Notes under the pieces: generated by a model
The model's database searches: none
What the model was told of the DNA's origin: nothing
The model's input: the letters and a program-made list of their open reading frames with translations, nothing else
From: Streptomyces sp. NBRC 110028
GTDB taxonomy: Bacteria; Actinomycetota; Actinomycetes; Streptomycetales; Streptomycetaceae
Assembly (NCBI RefSeq): GCF_001417735.1
Contig: NZ_BBUZ01000023.1
Span: 83,631-147,630 of the forward strand
Length of the DNA: 64,000 nucleotides
Direction of reading: 5' to 3'
In this document: in pieces, positions 40,619 through 49,936 of the stretch
Layout of the letters: each line of letters begins with the position of its first letter
Numbering within the stretch: position 1 is the first letter of the stretch
Program-made: the position numbers and the translations under genes

Positions 40619-41884
40619 ATGTCGCTTCTCAACAGCTCCCTGCACGAGCTCGACCCTGACGTCGCCGCTGCTGTCGACGCCGAACTCCACCGCCAGCAGT
40701 CCACCCTCGAAATGATCGCGTCGGAGAACTTCGCCCCGGCCGCGGTCATGGAGGCCCAGGGCTCGGTCCTGACCAACAAGTACGCCGAGGGCTACCCCGG
40801 CCGCCGCTACTACGGCGGCTGTGAGCACGTCGACGTGGTCGAGCAGATCGCCATCGACCGGGTCAAGGAGCTGTTCGGCGCCGAGGCGGCCAACGTCCAG
40901 CCGCACTCCGGCGCCCAGGCGAACGCCGCCGCGATGTTCGCCCTGCTCCAGCCCGGCGACACCATCCTGGGTCTGAACCTGGCCCACGGCGGCCACCTCA
41001 CCCACGGCATGAAGATCAACTTCTCCGGCAAGCTGTACAACGTGGTGCCCTACCACGTGGACGCCGAGACCGGTCTGGTCGACATGGACGAGGTCGAGCG
41101 CCTGGCCAAGGAGCACCGCCCCAAGCTGGTCATCGCGGGCTGGTCGGCGTACCCGCGCCAGCTGGACTTCGCCGCGTTCCGCCGGATCGCGGACGAGGTC
41201 GGCGCGTACCTGATGGTCGACATGGCCCACTTCGCGGGCCTGGTGGCGGCCGGGCTCCACCCCTCGCCCGTCCCGCACGCCCACGTCGTCACCACCACCA
41301 CCCACAAGACCCTCGGCGGTCCGCGCGGTGGCGTGATCCTCTCCACCGCCGACCTGGCCAAGAAGATCAACTCGGCGGTCTTCCCCGGTCAGCAGGGCGG
41401 CCCGCTGGAGCACGTCATCGCGGCCAAGGCGGTGTCCTTCAAGGTCGCGGCCGGCTCCGCCTTCAAGGAGCGCCAGGAGCGCACGGTCGAGGGCGCCAAG
41501 ATCCTCGCCGAGCGGCTGACGCAGGCGGACGTGACCGAGGCCGGCGTCTCCGTCCTCTCCGGCGGCACCGACGTCCACCTCGTCCTGGTCGACCTGCGCA
41601 ACTCCGAGCTGGACGGCAAGCAGGCCGAGGACCGCCTCCACGAGGTCGGCATCACGGTCAACCGCAACGCCATCCCGAACGACCCGCGGCCGCCCATGGT
41701 CACCTCGGGTCTGCGGATCGGCACCCCGGCGCTGGCCACCCGCGGCTTCACCGCCGAGGACTTCCGCGAGGTCGCGGACATCATCGCCGAGGCGCTCAAG
41801 CCCGCCTACGACGCCGACGCGCTGAAGGCGCGGGTCACCGCCCTCGCCGACAAGCACCCGCTGTACCCGCACCTGTCGAAGTAA
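40619..41884 (+). CDS. glyA: Serine hydroxymethyltransferase
   Basis: 421 aa. Uses PLP to interconvert serine and glycine with (methylene)tetrahydrofolate. The PLP lysine K230 sits in [54 protein letters not shown] and [13 protein letters not shown] are family blocks. It is third in the riboswitch operon, 25 nt after gcvH. Here it likely works in the serine-forming direction when the glycine cleavage system supplies methylene-THF. Confidence 0.97.
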   Translation: MSLLNSSLHELDPDVAAAVDAELHRQQSTLEMIASENFAPAAVMEAQGSVLTNKYAEGYPGRRYYGGCEHVDVVEQIAIDRVKELFGAEAANVQPHSGAQANAAAMFALLQPGDTILGLNLAHGGHLTHGMKINFSGKLYNVVPYHVDAETGLVDMDEVERLAKEHRPKLVIAGWSAYPRQLDFAAFRRIADEVGAYLMVDMAHFAGLVAAGLHPSPVPHAHVVTTTTHKTLGGPRGGVILSTADLAKKINSAVFPGQQGGPLEHVIAAKAVSFKVAAGSAFKERQERTVEGAKILAERLTQADVTEAGVSVLSGGTDVHLVLVDLRNSELDGKQAEDRLHEVGITVNRNAIPNDPRPPMVTSGLRIGTPALATRGFTAEDFREVADIIAEALKPAYDADALKARVTALADKHPLYPHLSK

Positions 41885-41917
41885 CCCCGGTCCCGGCCCC
41901 CCGGGATCAGGACCGGC

Positions 41918-41946
41918 GGGGGGCGCGCCCACCCGGCGCGCCCCCC
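41918..41946 (+). terminator. Terminator after glyA
   Basis: GGGGGGCGCGCC and its exact complement form a 12-bp stem with loop CACCC, 33 nt beyond the glyA stop. sdaA begins 47 nt later, so part of the transcription may read through. Confidence 0.65.
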
Positions 41947-41993
41947 ACACCGCACCACCCGCACGCACCCCCGTGCAGACGAAGGAGTCCCCG

Positions 41994-43376
41994 GTGGCCA
42001 TCTCCGTATTCGATCTCTTCTCGATCGGCATCGGCCCGTCCAGCTCGCACACCGTCGGCCCGATGCGGGCGGCCCGGATGTTCGTCCGCCGGCTGAAGAA
42101 CGAAGGGCTGCTGGCCCCCACCGCCTCGGTGCGGGCGGAGTTGTTCGGCTCGCTCGGCGCCACCGGCCACGGCCACGGCACCCCCAAGGCCGTGCTGCTC
42201 GGCCTGGAGGGCCACTCCCCGCGCGATGTCGACGTCGAGGCAGCCGACGGCGAGGTGGAGCGCATCCGCACCACCAAGCGGCTGCGGCTGCTCGCCGCCG
42301 AGACCGACGGCGGCCACGAGATCGACTTCGACGATTCCGACCAGCTGATACTGCACCGCCGCAGGTCCCTGCCGTACCACGCCAACGGCATGACCCTCTT
42401 CGCGTACGACGAGACCGGCCATCCGCTGCTGGAGAAGACCTACTACTCGGTCGGCGGCGGCTTCGTCGTGGACGAGGACGCGGTCGGCGAGGACCGCATC
42501 AAGCTCGACGACACCGTCCTGAAGCATCCCTTCCGCACCGGCGACGAACTTCTGCGGATCTCCCGCGAGACCGGCCTGTCCATCTCCGCGCTGATGCTGG
42601 AGAACGAGAAGGCCTGGCGCACGGAGGAGGAGATCCGCGCGGGCCTGCTGGAGATCTGGCACGTCATGGAGGACTGCGTCTCCCGCGGCCTCACCCAGGA
42701 GGGCATCCTGCCCGGCGGCCTCAAGGTCCGCCGCCGCGCCGCCAACGCCGCCCGCGCGCTGCGCTCCGAAGGCGACGCGCCCGCCCGCGCGATGGAGTGG
42801 GTGACGCTGTACGCGATGGCGGTCAACGAGGAGAACGCGGCCGGCGGCCGCGTCGTCACCGCCCCCACCAACGGCGCCGCCGGGATCATCCCGGCCGTGC
42901 TGCACTACTACACCCGCTTCGTGCCGGGCGCCGACGAGGAGGGCGTCATCCGCTTCCTCCTCGCCGCGGGCGCCATCGGCATGCTCTTCAAGGAGAACGC
43001 CTCCATCTCCGGCGCCGAGGTCGGCTGCCAGGGCGAGGTCGGCTCCGCCTGTTCCATGGCCGCCGGCGGCCTCGCCGAGGTGCTGGGCGGCAGCCCCGAA
43101 CAGGTCGAGAACGCCGCCGAGATCGGCATGGAACACAACCTGGGTCTGACGTGCGATCCCGTAGGCGGTCTGGTCCAGATCCCCTGCATCGAGCGCAACG
43201 GCATGGCGGCGGTCAAGGCCGTCACCGCCGCGCGGATGGCGCTGCGCGGCGACGGCCGCCACCATGTCTCCCTCGACAAGGTCATCAAGACGATGAAGGA
43301 CACCGGCGCCGACATGAAGGTCAAGTACAAGGAGACGGCGCGGGGCGGACTGGCGGTCAACGTCATCGAGTGCTGA
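41994..43376 (+). CDS. sdaA: L-serine ammonia-lyase (iron-sulfur type, single chain)
   Basis: 460 aa from GTG at 41994, which has GAAGGAG a few nt before; an ATG-less 7-codon extension is discounted. It deaminates serine to pyruvate using a [4Fe-4S] cluster. The beta-domain ([20 protein letters not shown]) is fused to the alpha-domain. Cluster-type cysteines are seen in [16 protein letters not shown] and [15 protein letters not shown]. It follows glyA, so glycine can flow to serine and on to pyruvate. Whether the glycine riboswitch reaches it through the terminator is uncertain. Confidence 0.95.
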   Translation: MAISVFDLFSIGIGPSSSHTVGPMRAARMFVRRLKNEGLLAPTASVRAELFGSLGATGHGHGTPKAVLLGLEGHSPRDVDVEAADGEVERIRTTKRLRLLAAETDGGHEIDFDDSDQLILHRRRSLPYHANGMTLFAYDETGHPLLEKTYYSVGGGFVVDEDAVGEDRIKLDDTVLKHPFRTGDELLRISRETGLSISALMLENEKAWRTEEEIRAGLLEIWHVMEDCVSRGLTQEGILPGGLKVRRRAANAARALRSEGDAPARAMEWVTLYAMAVNEENAAGGRVVTAPTNGAAGIIPAVLHYYTRFVPGADEEGVIRFLLAAGAIGMLFKENASISGAEVGCQGEVGSACSMAAGGLAEVLGGSPEQVENAAEIGMEHNLGLTCDPVGGLVQIPCIERNGMAAVKAVTAARMALRGDGRHHVSLDKVIKTMKDTGADMKVKYKETARGGLAVNVIEC

Positions 43377-43419
43377 CAGTGCCGGCCGTGCCGGCAGTGC
43401 CGACGAAGAGGGGGACCCG

Positions 43420-45141
43420 GTGACGTCGGCCGATCCGCCCGCGCTGCGGGTACCGGTCGGGGAAGACGCGGACCGCTGGGCCAGCCGTGCCACGAGCCGG
43501 CGCGTCCTCCTCGTGGTGCACAACGTCACCGCCGCCGGACGCCTGCTGGACGTCCTGCCGCTCTTCCACGACGACTTCCGGGTGCAGCTCCTGGTCACCT
43601 CGACGGGGTCGTCCGCGTTCCAGGGCGGGATACGCGAGCTGTTCGCCGATCTGGAACTGCCGGTGCTCCCGTGGGAACAGGCGCTGGCGACACCGGTGGA
43701 CCTGGCGATCTCGGCGAGCTTCGGGGGTCAACTGCACGGCTTGCGGGGTAAGTTGACCGTTTTGTCCCACGGGGTGGGATACACTAAGAGGCTGGCGAAC
43801 CAAACCAAACCAAACCAAACCGGACAGGGCGGGGCGGGGGCGGACGGGGAGCCGACCTTCGGCCTGTCGCCGGAGTGGCTGCTGGTGGACGGCGAGCCGT
43901 TCGTGGACGGGCTCGTCCTGTCCCACCCGGAGCAACTGGAGCGGCTGCGGCGCGCCTGCCCCGCGGCCGAGGCCGCGTCCGTGCTGGCCGGTGACCCCTG
44001 CTTCGACCGCATGCTGGCCGCCGAGCCGCACCGGGAGCGGTTCCGGCGCGCGCTGGGGGTGCGCCGGGGTCAGCGCCTCGTCGTGCTGAACTCCACCTGG
44101 AACCCGGAGGGCTTCTTCGGCAGCGGCGGCGACCAGGACGTCCTGCCCGGTCTGCTGCCCCGGCTGGCCGCCGAACTGCCCGCCGACGACTACCGGCTGG
44201 CGGCCGTGCTGCACCCCAACATCTGGTACGGCCACGGGCCGGGCCAGATCCGCGTCTGGCTGGACCGGGCCCTGCGCGGCGGGCTGACCCTGGTCGACCC
44301 CCTGCACGCCTGGCGGCAGGCCCTGCTCGCCGCCGACGCCGTCGTGGGGGACTTCGGGGCGGTCTCGTACTACGCCGCCGCCCTGGGAACTCCCGTACTG
44401 CTGGCGGCCGCCGCACGGGACCGGCTCGATCCGCGGGCACCGGTGGCGGCGTTCGTCCGGGACGCGCCACGGCTCGATCCGCACGGCCCGCTGCGGGATC
44501 AGGTGGAGCGGCTGCTGGCGCGGCACCGCCCCGCAGCGGGTCCGGCCGAGTTCACCAGCTCGGCCCCGGGCGCGTCGGCGGCGCTGCTGCGGCGGCACTT
44601 CTACGCGCTGATGGACCTGCCCGAGCCCGCGGCCCCCGCGCTGCTGGAGGGTTTGCCCCTGCCGCGGTACGACCCACCGCGGCGTACGGCGCCCCTGAAC
44701 GTCCGTACGCGGGTGAGCGGGGCCGACGTCTGGATCGAGCGCACCACGGGCCACCCGTACGGGGCGGACGGCGAGGCCCACCTCGCCGTCCACGAGGACA
44801 CCCGCGACCCCGGCGACCTGACACGGGCCGATGTGATCGTGCGCGAGGGCCCGCCGGACGATCCGCGCCTCGGCGGCGCGGAGGGCTGGACGGCGGAGGT
44901 GCTGCGCCGGTACCCGGGGTGTGCGCTGGCCGCCTACGTGACCGGGCCGGACCGGTGCGTCGTGCGGGCGCGGGGCCGCGATGGCGTGCTCCGGTTGTCG
45001 GCCGTCGCGGACGCGGACGCGGACCCCGCGGCGTACGCGTCGTCGCTGTACGCGTGGCAGGCGGGCGGGGTCTCCGTGCCGACGACGTTGCGGGTGCACG
45101 CGGCCAGTGGGGTGCACGTGGTGCGGGTGGTCCGCGGGTGA
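43420..45141 (+). CDS. CDP-glycerol glycerophosphotransferase-like protein with an internal pentanucleotide repeat
   Basis: 573 aa from GTG at 43420. The fold resembles the TagB/TagF polymer transferase group: an N-terminal Rossmann-like half (RRVLLVVHNVTAAGRLLDVL, LTVLSHGVGYTK) and a C-terminal half with AVVGDFGAVSYYAAALGTPV, like the SDxSSxxFDY/LGKPV pair of TagF. The glycerophosphate substrate is not proven; related streptomycete proteins are annotated only as hypothetical. A run of AACCA units (43798-43821) lies between the halves, encoding NQTKPNQT. No membrane anchor is seen. It is convergent with the STAND protein gene. Confidence 0.6.
   Translation: MTSADPPALRVPVGEDADRWASRATSRRVLLVVHNVTAAGRLLDVLPLFHDDFRVQLLVTSTGSSAFQGGIRELFADLELPVLPWEQALATPVDLAISASFGGQLHGLRGKLTVLSHGVGYTKRLANQTKPNQTGQGGAGADGEPTFGLSPEWLLVDGEPFVDGLVLSHPEQLERLRRACPAAEAASVLAGDPCFDRMLAAEPHRERFRRALGVRRGQRLVVLNSTWNPEGFFGSGGDQDVLPGLLPRLAAELPADDYRLAAVLHPNIWYGHGPGQIRVWLDRALRGGLTLVDPLHAWRQALLAADAVVGDFGAVSYYAAALGTPVLLAAAARDRLDPRAPVAAFVRDAPRLDPHGPLRDQVERLLARHRPAAGPAEFTSSAPGASAALLRRHFYALMDLPEPAAPALLEGLPLPRYDPPRRTAPLNVRTRVSGADVWIERTTGHPYGADGEAHLAVHEDTRDPGDLTRADVIVREGPPDDPRLGGAEGWTAEVLRRYPGCALAAYVTGPDRCVVRARGRDGVLRLSAVADADADPAAYASSLYAWQAGGVSVPTTLRVHAASGVHVVRVVRG
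43798..43821 (+). repeat. AACCA pentanucleotide repeat (4.8 units) inside a coding region
   Basis: AACCA occurs four times in a row and then AACC. It is in-frame within the transferase-like gene. Any gain or loss of one unit shifts the frame by 5 nt. Confidence 0.85.
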
Positions 45142-45205
45142 GGGCAGGGTGGCCCCCGGCCCGCTGCCCCTCCTGTTCCCGCTCCCGCTGAGGGGAAGCC
45201 GTTCG

Positions 45206-47302
45206 CTACGCCTCGCAGCGCGTGCGCAGGCGCGCCAGGTAGCCGAGGTGGGGAGCGGCCTGCTCCGGGGTGAGGAGGCGTTCCGCCTCGGCGATCTTCG
45301 TCAGGGCGCCGGCGTCGTCTCCGGCGTCGTGCAGCGTCTCGGCGAGGTCGGTGAGGGTGCGGGCCAGGTTGTACGCCTCGCCCCGCTCCGCGAAGAAGTC
45401 CCGCGCGGCCTCCAGCCGGACGCGGGATTCCGCCGGGTTCCCCATGCCGCGCAGGGCGCGCCCCTGGTGGCGCCGGATCAGGGCGAGGGCGCGCGGCAGG
45501 TCCCGGGCGCCCTCCCCGCCCGCGCCGATGCGCCCGTAGACGCGTTCCGCCTCGGCGAACCGTTCGTACGCCTCCTCGTACCGCCACTGGTACAGGCACA
45601 GCAGGCCCAGCATCTCCACGGACGACGCCTCGCCCCGCGCGTGGCCGGCCGCCCGCTCGGCGGCGACGGCGGCGCGCACCGCGCGTTCGGCCCGCTCCCA
45701 CTGCCTCAGCTCGCCCAGGCAGTGGCCGAGCTGGAAGTGCAGGGCGCCCGCCAGGCGGGTGCCGGGGTGGTGTTCCTCGGCGCACCGGGCGGCGATGCGG
45801 AGGGCGGGCAGCGCCTCGTCCACCTTTCCGGCCTTCAACTGCAGCGGCCACAGCGCGCGGGCCAGGCGCAGCGCGGTGTCGATGTGCTGGTACTCCTCGG
45901 CGACGGAGACCGCCTGGACCAGGTTGGCCGCCTCGGCGAGCAGCACGGTCATGCCCTCGCCCTCGTTCCCGTACGGGGTGCCCTGGGCGGGGGCGGGCTC
46001 GGTGCGCCAGCTCTGCGGCAGGGCGGCGTGCGCGGCGTGCAGCGCGCGGCCCAGCAGGCCGTCGAGCACCCGGGACACCGCCGCGGAGCACTCCGCGATG
46101 CCGTGCTCCGGTCCCGCGGCGTCGGCGAGGTGGCGGCGCACCTCGGGCCGGAGGCGGTAGCGGCCGTCCGCCCCGGGGTCCACCAGCTGGACGTCCGCCG
46201 CCTCGGCGAGCATCCGGGCGGCGTCCTCCGGGGCCGTGCCCGCGGCGTCCGCGGCCAGACGGGCGTCGATCGAGGGCCAGCCGCCCAGCGCGGTCAGGCG
46301 GCACAGCCGCGCCGCCTCCGGCCGCAGGCGGCGGCAGGCGTCCTGGGCCGCGCCGCGCACCGGATGCCCTCCCGGTGCCGCGAGGGGCGGTTCACCGGCG
46401 AGCAGGTGCCTCGCCGCGGCCTTGAGAGCGAAGGCGTTGCCCGCACAGCCGTCCAGCAGCGCGGGCAGGTGCGGCTTGGCCCGCGCGACCGGCTCCGGCC
46501 CGGCCACCTTGCGCAGCAGCCGCACCGCGTCCCGGTCCTTCAGCGGGGGTACGGCGATCCGCTCGGCCTCCAGCAGGAACGCCGGGCCGGACGCGACGAC
46601 CAGCAGGAACACCTCCGGGGTGGCCGGGATGAGGCCGCGTACCTGCGCGGCGGAGGAGGCGTGGTCGATCACCACCAGCGCCCGGCGGCCCGCCGTCAGC
46701 CGCCGGTACGCCTCTTCGCGCCCCGCCTCGGTGGGCGGCATGCTGCCGGGCTCGACGCCCATCTGCCGCAGCAGGCACAGCAGGACGGCGGCGGGTTCCA
46801 GTCCCATCTCGCCGGGGGTGTCGCGGACATCGACGTAGAACTGCCCGTCGGGGTACCGCGCGATCCGGTCGGCACCCCAGTGCAGCGCCACCGCGCTGGT
46901 GCCGATCCCGGACGGCCCGTACAGCAGCGCGACCCGCGGCCGCCCCGCGGCGGCCCGGGTCGCCTCGCGCCGCAGCTGCCGCAGCACACCCTGACGGTCG
47001 GTGAAGTCCCGCGTGGCGGGCGGCAGTCCGGGGCCGGGCCGCAGCGCCATCTGGGGCAGACTCCGCAACAGGCCGGCGAACTCATCGGCCCGCCGGGGAT
47101 CCTCGCTCAGCCGCGGATGCATCTGACGCGCCAGCAGCTCCCAGCCCTCCGGGGTGCTCGGCAGCGGCGTCTCCCGCCCCAGGGTCCGCCGCACCAGCGC
47201 GCCCGTCGACACGAGCACCTGCTTGCCGACCTCTCCGGCGGCCCCGTTGCCCACCGCCGCGAGGAACGCGGTGAGCGCACCCACCGTCACGATCTCGAAC
47301 AC
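45206..47302 (-). CDS. STAND-type NTPase-like protein with C-terminal TPRs (degenerate P-loop)
   Basis: 698 aa from GTG at 47302, preceded by GGGGAGGGGCTGGT. Residues 1-40 form a short hydrophobic lead-in (VTVGALTAFLAAVGNGAAG). The ATPase core has LLYGPSGIGTSAVALHWG, where T135 replaces the essential Lys of Walker A, and a Walker B-like ALVVIDHASS. The pattern LPALLDGCAGNAFALKAAAR resembles the AfsR/NB-ARC GxPLAL motif. The second half (~470-698) is helical TPR-type repeats (LHFQLGHCLGELRQWERAER, MLGLLCLYQWRYEEAYERFA). It lacks the AfsR DNA-binding domain. Probably a signalling scaffold with weak or no ATP hydrolysis. Confidence 0.78.
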   Translation of the reverse strand: MFEIVTVGALTAFLAAVGNGAAGEVGKQVLVSTGALVRRTLGRETPLPSTPEGWELLARQMHPRLSEDPRRADEFAGLLRSLPQMALRPGPGLPPATRDFTDRQGVLRQLRREATRAAAGRPRVALLYGPSGIGTSAVALHWGADRIARYPDGQFYVDVRDTPGEMGLEPAAVLLCLLRQMGVEPGSMPPTEAGREEAYRRLTAGRRALVVIDHASSAAQVRGLIPATPEVFLLVVASGPAFLLEAERIAVPPLKDRDAVRLLRKVAGPEPVARAKPHLPALLDGCAGNAFALKAAARHLLAGEPPLAAPGGHPVRGAAQDACRRLRPEAARLCRLTALGGWPSIDARLAADAAGTAPEDAARMLAEAADVQLVDPGADGRYRLRPEVRRHLADAAGPEHGIAECSAAVSRVLDGLLGRALHAAHAALPQSWRTEPAPAQGTPYGNEGEGMTVLLAEAANLVQAVSVAEEYQHIDTALRLARALWPLQLKAGKVDEALPALRIAARCAEEHHPGTRLAGALHFQLGHCLGELRQWERAERAVRAAVAAERAAGHARGEASSVEMLGLLCLYQWRYEEAYERFAEAERVYGRIGAGGEGARDLPRALALIRRHQGRALRGMGNPAESRVRLEAARDFFAERGEAYNLARTLTDLAETLHDAGDDAGALTKIAEAERLLTPEQAAPHLGYLARLRTRCEA

Positions 47303-47730
47303 ACCAGCCCCTCCCCTGGCACCTGGCCGTGGTCCCTGCCGGACTGTATCCCCGAACTGCCCGATCCCCGAAGGCGCATCCCCGGGAGTGCGCACTCCGG
47401 GCGGCGCTGTCGGTGGTGGCTGACAGAACGTGTGCACGCACGCGGTCGGCGCCGCAGTGGCGCCGAGCGCGCGGCCGCGTCCGATGAACTGCCGTGTACC
47501 GGGCCGCCGTTCGTCCGCCAGCGCACCGACGTGCCGGACCCGTACTCCTGCTCCCCGCCCTGCCCGGCGGAACGTGACTCCCGCGTGACAAGCACGCCAC
47601 CGACGACGAGTGAGGGAGACCGGTCGGCACCGAAAGACGGGAGGACCCGCAGAGAAGTACGGAGGTGGCGGACGGGCGCACCATGTCGCGCCTCACCCGG
47701 GGCCAGCAGGACACGTCGCCCTACGAAGGC
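47303..47730. other. 428-bp non-coding gap upstream of the STAND gene
   Basis: No frame in it looks coding. It carries the STAND gene promoter region (minus strand) with a near-perfect GC-rich dyad at 47381-47401, and the DJ-1 gene's 3' flank. Confidence 0.5.
47381..47401. promoter_or_regulatory. Near-perfect dyad upstream of the STAND gene
   Basis: CCCGGGAGTGC meets GCACTCCGGG head to head: GAGTGC/GCACTC is perfect, with CCCGG/CCGGG flanks and one extra G. It is 79 bp upstream of the GTG; operator or hairpin. Confidence 0.4.
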
Positions 47731-48444
47731 TCAGTCTCTACGCCACACCACACCGCGCTGCTCGTACTCCATCACGGTCTCGATCTTCGCGGCGACAGAA
47801 GATCCGAATTCCCTGGTGACGATCCACAGGGCCAGGTCCAGACCGCTGGTGACGCCGCCGGCCGTCACGAGGTCCTTGTCGTCGACAACCCGCGCGGACA
47901 CTACCTCACCGCCCTCCTGCTCCAAGACGTCCCTCGTGAGGTGGTGGGTCGTGCAAGGCCGTCCCTTGACGAGACCCGCTGCCGACAGCGCCAGGACCCC
48001 TGTGCACAGACCGGCCAGCACCACGCCCGACTGCTGCGCGCGCCGGAGGTCGCGCAACACCGACGGGCTCTTGCGTAAGGCGTGTATGCCTGGGCCGTCG
48101 GGCTTTCCCCAGCCGCCGCCCGGGATGACGAGGACGTCGGCTTCAGTGGGCTCCCACCCCTTGTCCACGACGACCTTCGTGCCGAAGGCACAGGTCACCT
48201 CCCCCGGTCCGCCAGGTCGCACCAGGGAGGTCTCCACTGCTCCACCGGCGTGTACGGCATGCCCGAACACGTCACGTGGGCCCATGAAGTCCTGCTCCTC
48301 GACACCGTCGTACACGAGGATGTGGACTCGCGTCGGCCGGTGTTTCGCCGAAACGCCGCGCGCCGCGGCCGGAGAGGCCGACGCCCCTACTGCCGTGGCC
48401 GCCACTCCGGCGGCCGATGCTTGCAGCAGATACCTTCTCCGCAT
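47731..48444 (-). CDS. Exported DJ-1/PfpI family protein
   Basis: 237 aa. An N-terminal signal with RRRYLLQASAAGVAATAVGA (twin-arginine-like) suggests export. The DJ-1/PfpI fold follows: VHILVYDGVEEQDFMGPRDV, VLVIPGGGWGK, and the nucleophile elbow GVVLAGLCTGVLALSAAGLV with C147, then TTHH. This arrangement resembles isonitrile hydratase and transcriptional-regulator-type GATase1 proteins rather than the peptidases. It is divergent from rloA with a 238-bp gap, so it marks the left border of the defence island. Substrate unknown. Confidence 0.85.
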   Translation of the reverse strand: MRRRYLLQASAAGVAATAVGASASPAAARGVSAKHRPTRVHILVYDGVEEQDFMGPRDVFGHAVHAGGAVETSLVRPGGPGEVTCAFGTKVVVDKGWEPTEADVLVIPGGGWGKPDGPGIHALRKSPSVLRDLRRAQQSGVVLAGLCTGVLALSAAGLVKGRPCTTHHLTRDVLEQEGGEVVSARVVDDKDLVTAGGVTSGLDLALWIVTREFGSSVAAKIETVMEYEQRGVVWRRD

Positions 48445-48682
48445 TGGTTCATCTCCCGGGTCAGCTGGTGATGATCTCTACTCGGCACGGTCTCGACCGT
48501 CCCGAGAGGTTGTCGCGCGGAGCCGCGGGAAAGTTCCCCCGGCCCGCACACGGCATCGCGGGCCGTTCCCGCCGCCAGGTGGCGACAAGGTGATCTCTCG
48601 GTGGACCAACCCGCGCCGAGTCGCAAGATGATCACTCCGCGCCGCCGCATCACCGTTACGCTGGGTCGATGAGGAGGGTGGC

Positions 48683-49936
48683 ATGCTGCTGAGATTCCGC
48701 GTGGCGAACGCGCTGTCCCTGCGCGACGAGCAGGAGCTGTCCTTCGTCGTCCCTCAGGGCGAGGACGCGCCGGCGGCCCGCGCGGTGAAGCTGTCCGACG
48801 GCAAGACCGTCGAGGTCTATCCGCTGCTCGGCGTCTTCGGAGCCAACGCCTCCGGTAAATCGAACGTCCTCAAGGCGCTCAAGAAGATGCGTGAGGCGGT
48901 CCTCAGGTCCTACAGCTGGACCCCGCACGCGCCGGTCCCCCGCGAGCGCTTCGTCCTCGACCCGGCCATGGCCGACGAGAACACCTTCTACGAGGCGGAC
49001 TTCGTCCTGGAGGACGGCGTCCGCTGGACCTACGGCTTCGAGCTCGGCGACACCCGCGTCGAAGCGGAGTGGCTGCACGCCTACCCCAAGGGCCGTCGGC
49101 AGGAGTGGCTGGACCGTGACGCCTCCCGGGACCGGGAGTTCCACTTCCCCGGGGACCGGATCCAGGACCGCGCGCTCCTCGCCCGCACGACCCGCCCCAA
49201 CGCACTGCTCCTCTCCCGGGCCGCCGCCGACAACCACCCCCAGCTCAGCCGGATCCACCGCTGGTTCTTCGACAACCTGTGGGACATCGATCCGGAGGTC
49301 GAACGGCTCCAACGCGAGGCGTACACAGCGGACCGGCTCCAGGACCCCGAGGCCCGGTCCCGCATCGAGGAGCTGCTGCGCGTCGCCGACCTCGGAATCA
49401 TGGGCACCCGGATCGAGAAGCGCCCGGGGTCGGATCGCCCGTCGGTCCGCCTGGTGCACACCGACGGCGGCGGTGAGGGAGTGGCCATCGACTGGGACAG
49501 CGAGTCGTTCGGCACTCGCTCCTGGTTCGCCCTGCTGGGGCCGCTGCTGCTCGCCCTGGACCAAGGCGCGGTGCTACTGATCGACGAGCTGGATTCCAGT
49601 CTGCACCCTCGGTTCGCCGCCGAGGTCGTCCGGCTCTTCCACGATCCCCTGGTCAATCCGCACGGCGCTCAGCTCGTCTTCACCTCGCACGACCCGTCCT
49701 TGCTGTCGACCCCGAGCGGCGGCCGGCTGCTGGACCCCGGTCAGGTCTGGCTCACCGAGAAGGACGGCCGGGGCGCGAGCGAGCTGTATCCGCTGACAGC
49801 GGCGGACCCGGGCGAGGACGAGGACCTGACCCGTTCCTATCTGGAGGGCGCGTTCGGTGGCATCCCCACTCTCACCGCAGGCCAGATCGGGCGACGACTG
49901 CTGATGGCGCGAGCGACGGAGGTGGAGCGGACCTGA
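48683..49936 (+). CDS. rloA: RloA-type AAA_15/OLD-like ATPase
   Basis: 417 aa, ABC/SMC-like ATPase. The Walker A is LLGVFGANASGKSNVLKALK at ~50, and the Walker B is AVLLIDELDSSLHPRFA at ~295, with FTSHDPSLL as the switch histidine. A long insertion between holds the coiled-coil region. The stop overlaps the rloB ATG (TGATG), so the two are coupled. RloA-RloB pairs sit beside type I restriction systems in many bacteria; related ATPase plus TOPRIM pairs such as PARIS (AriA-AriB) are anti-phage effectors. RBS GAGGAGGGTGGC directly precedes the ATG. Confidence 0.86.
   Translation: MLLRFRVANALSLRDEQELSFVVPQGEDAPAARAVKLSDGKTVEVYPLLGVFGANASGKSNVLKALKKMREAVLRSYSWTPHAPVPRERFVLDPAMADENTFYEADFVLEDGVRWTYGFELGDTRVEAEWLHAYPKGRRQEWLDRDASRDREFHFPGDRIQDRALLARTTRPNALLLSRAAADNHPQLSRIHRWFFDNLWDIDPEVERLQREAYTADRLQDPEARSRIEELLRVADLGIMGTRIEKRPGSDRPSVRLVHTDGGGEGVAIDWDSESFGTRSWFALLGPLLLALDQGAVLLIDELDSSLHPRFAAEVVRLFHDPLVNPHGAQLVFTSHDPSLLSTPSGGRLLDPGQVWLTEKDGRGASELYPLTAADPGEDEDLTRSYLEGAFGGIPTLTAGQIGRRLLMARATEVERT

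Noticed and set aside
43753..43785. Promoter-like TTGACC...TACACT inside the transferase-like gene
   Set aside because: Spacing of about 21 nt is too long, and the bases encode the conserved LTVLSHGVGYTK segment, which explains them.
44981..48631. Open frame of ~1200 codons on the plus strand, antisense to the STAND and DJ-1 genes
   Set aside because: It is the shadow of a GC-rich gene on the other strand: Gly/Ala/Arg-rich translation without domains, and no ribosome-binding site. Codon-position GC fits the minus-strand genes.
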